A stretch of 36,513 nt of DNA from Alphaproteobacteria bacterium (GTDB taxonomy: Bacteria; Pseudomonadota; Alphaproteobacteria; SHVZ01). The position numbers and the translations under genes are program-made. Each line of letters begins with the position of its first letter. Position 1 is the stretch's first letter. The notes under the pieces are model-generated. The model was not told where the DNA came from. It made no database searches and saw only the letters and a list, made by a program, of their open reading frames with translations. Of the stretch, positions 36,465-36,513 are shown piece after piece. The stretch is taken from the NCBI GenBank assembly GCA_016869375.1, contig VGEH01000029.1, positions 1 to 36,513 on the forward strand, in the 5' to 3' direction.

Positions 36465-36513
36465 TAGAGTGGCCGCATGTTCATGTAGCACCTGGCTGAC
36501 CACGCCGATCCTG
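36402..36513. mobile_element. Possible left end of an inserted element (window ends inside it)
   Basis: The coding match of the thioesterase stops near 36401, and the remaining 112 bases carry no extended coding pattern that I recognise. The junction sequence TGTCCAGAATCTTTCGCACA (36403-36422) begins with TG, as many insertion-sequence ends do. No transposase is visible before the window ends, and the family cannot be named. A chimeric sequence end is the alternative. Confidence 0.3.

Overview
The window looks like a GC-rich (roughly two-thirds G+C by eye) alphaproteobacterial chromosome segment. It resembles Rhodospirillales-type genomes, but I cannot place it below class. The pointers are an unbroken block miaB-phoH-ybeY-corC-lnt-XRE regulator-metK-trmB, secA near a parvulin, argJ and a MutT-type gene, map-radC, comF-grxC beside an NDUFAF5-like methyltransferase, and a DUF1127 protein. 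Most genes are housekeeping. I see no rRNA, CRISPR array, prophage or complete transposon.

Layout. 1-2463: start of a peptide ABC transporter ATPase, grxC, comF, and a divergent methyltransferase. 2460-5032: secreted DUF1501 protein with its DUF1800 partner. 5069-9404: argJ, a GNAT-Nudix fusion and an MFS transporter in tandem, with a secreted parvulin upstream. 9523-14361: secA between two unrecognised genes (241 and 388 aa). 14450-17326: MFS transporter, orphan lipoprotein, a possible 23-residue membrane peptide and an orphan membrane protein. 17365-18057: a B3/B4-domain gene broken by one in-frame TAG. 18114-20052: AraC regulator divergent from a family 9 glycosyltransferase. 20075-22548: radC-map, divergent from a CinA-type MoaB/Mog protein. 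22587-24704: ferritin-like lipoprotein, alkB and a methyltransferase. 24773-24858: tRNA-Leu(UAA). 24871-26248: small accessory genes (GNAT, Spy-like, DUF1127). 26361-34118: the trmB-to-miaB block on the minus strand. 34302-36513: GST, prfB with its programmed +1 frameshift, and a PaaI-type thioesterase whose 3' end is replaced by unrelated DNA.

How the genes work together. The trmB-to-miaB block joins tRNA modification (MiaB, TrmB), RNA/ribosome maturation (YbeY, PhoH), envelope lipoprotein acylation (Lnt), a CorC-type CBS protein and S-adenosylmethionine supply (MetK). MetK makes the methyl donor used by MiaB and TrmB. Several junctions in the block are 4-nt start/stop overlaps, so translation is probably coupled. 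SecA and the parvulin both serve protein export.

I did not find a clearly new multi-gene system. The points most worth checking are the nonsense-interrupted B3/B4 gene, the junction in the terminal thioesterase, the two orphan genes flanking secA, promoters that imply leaderless mRNAs, the missing start codon of the first ABC gene, and the orphan membrane and lipoprotein genes at 14.4-17.3 kb. No stretch longer than about 250 bases lacks a gene.
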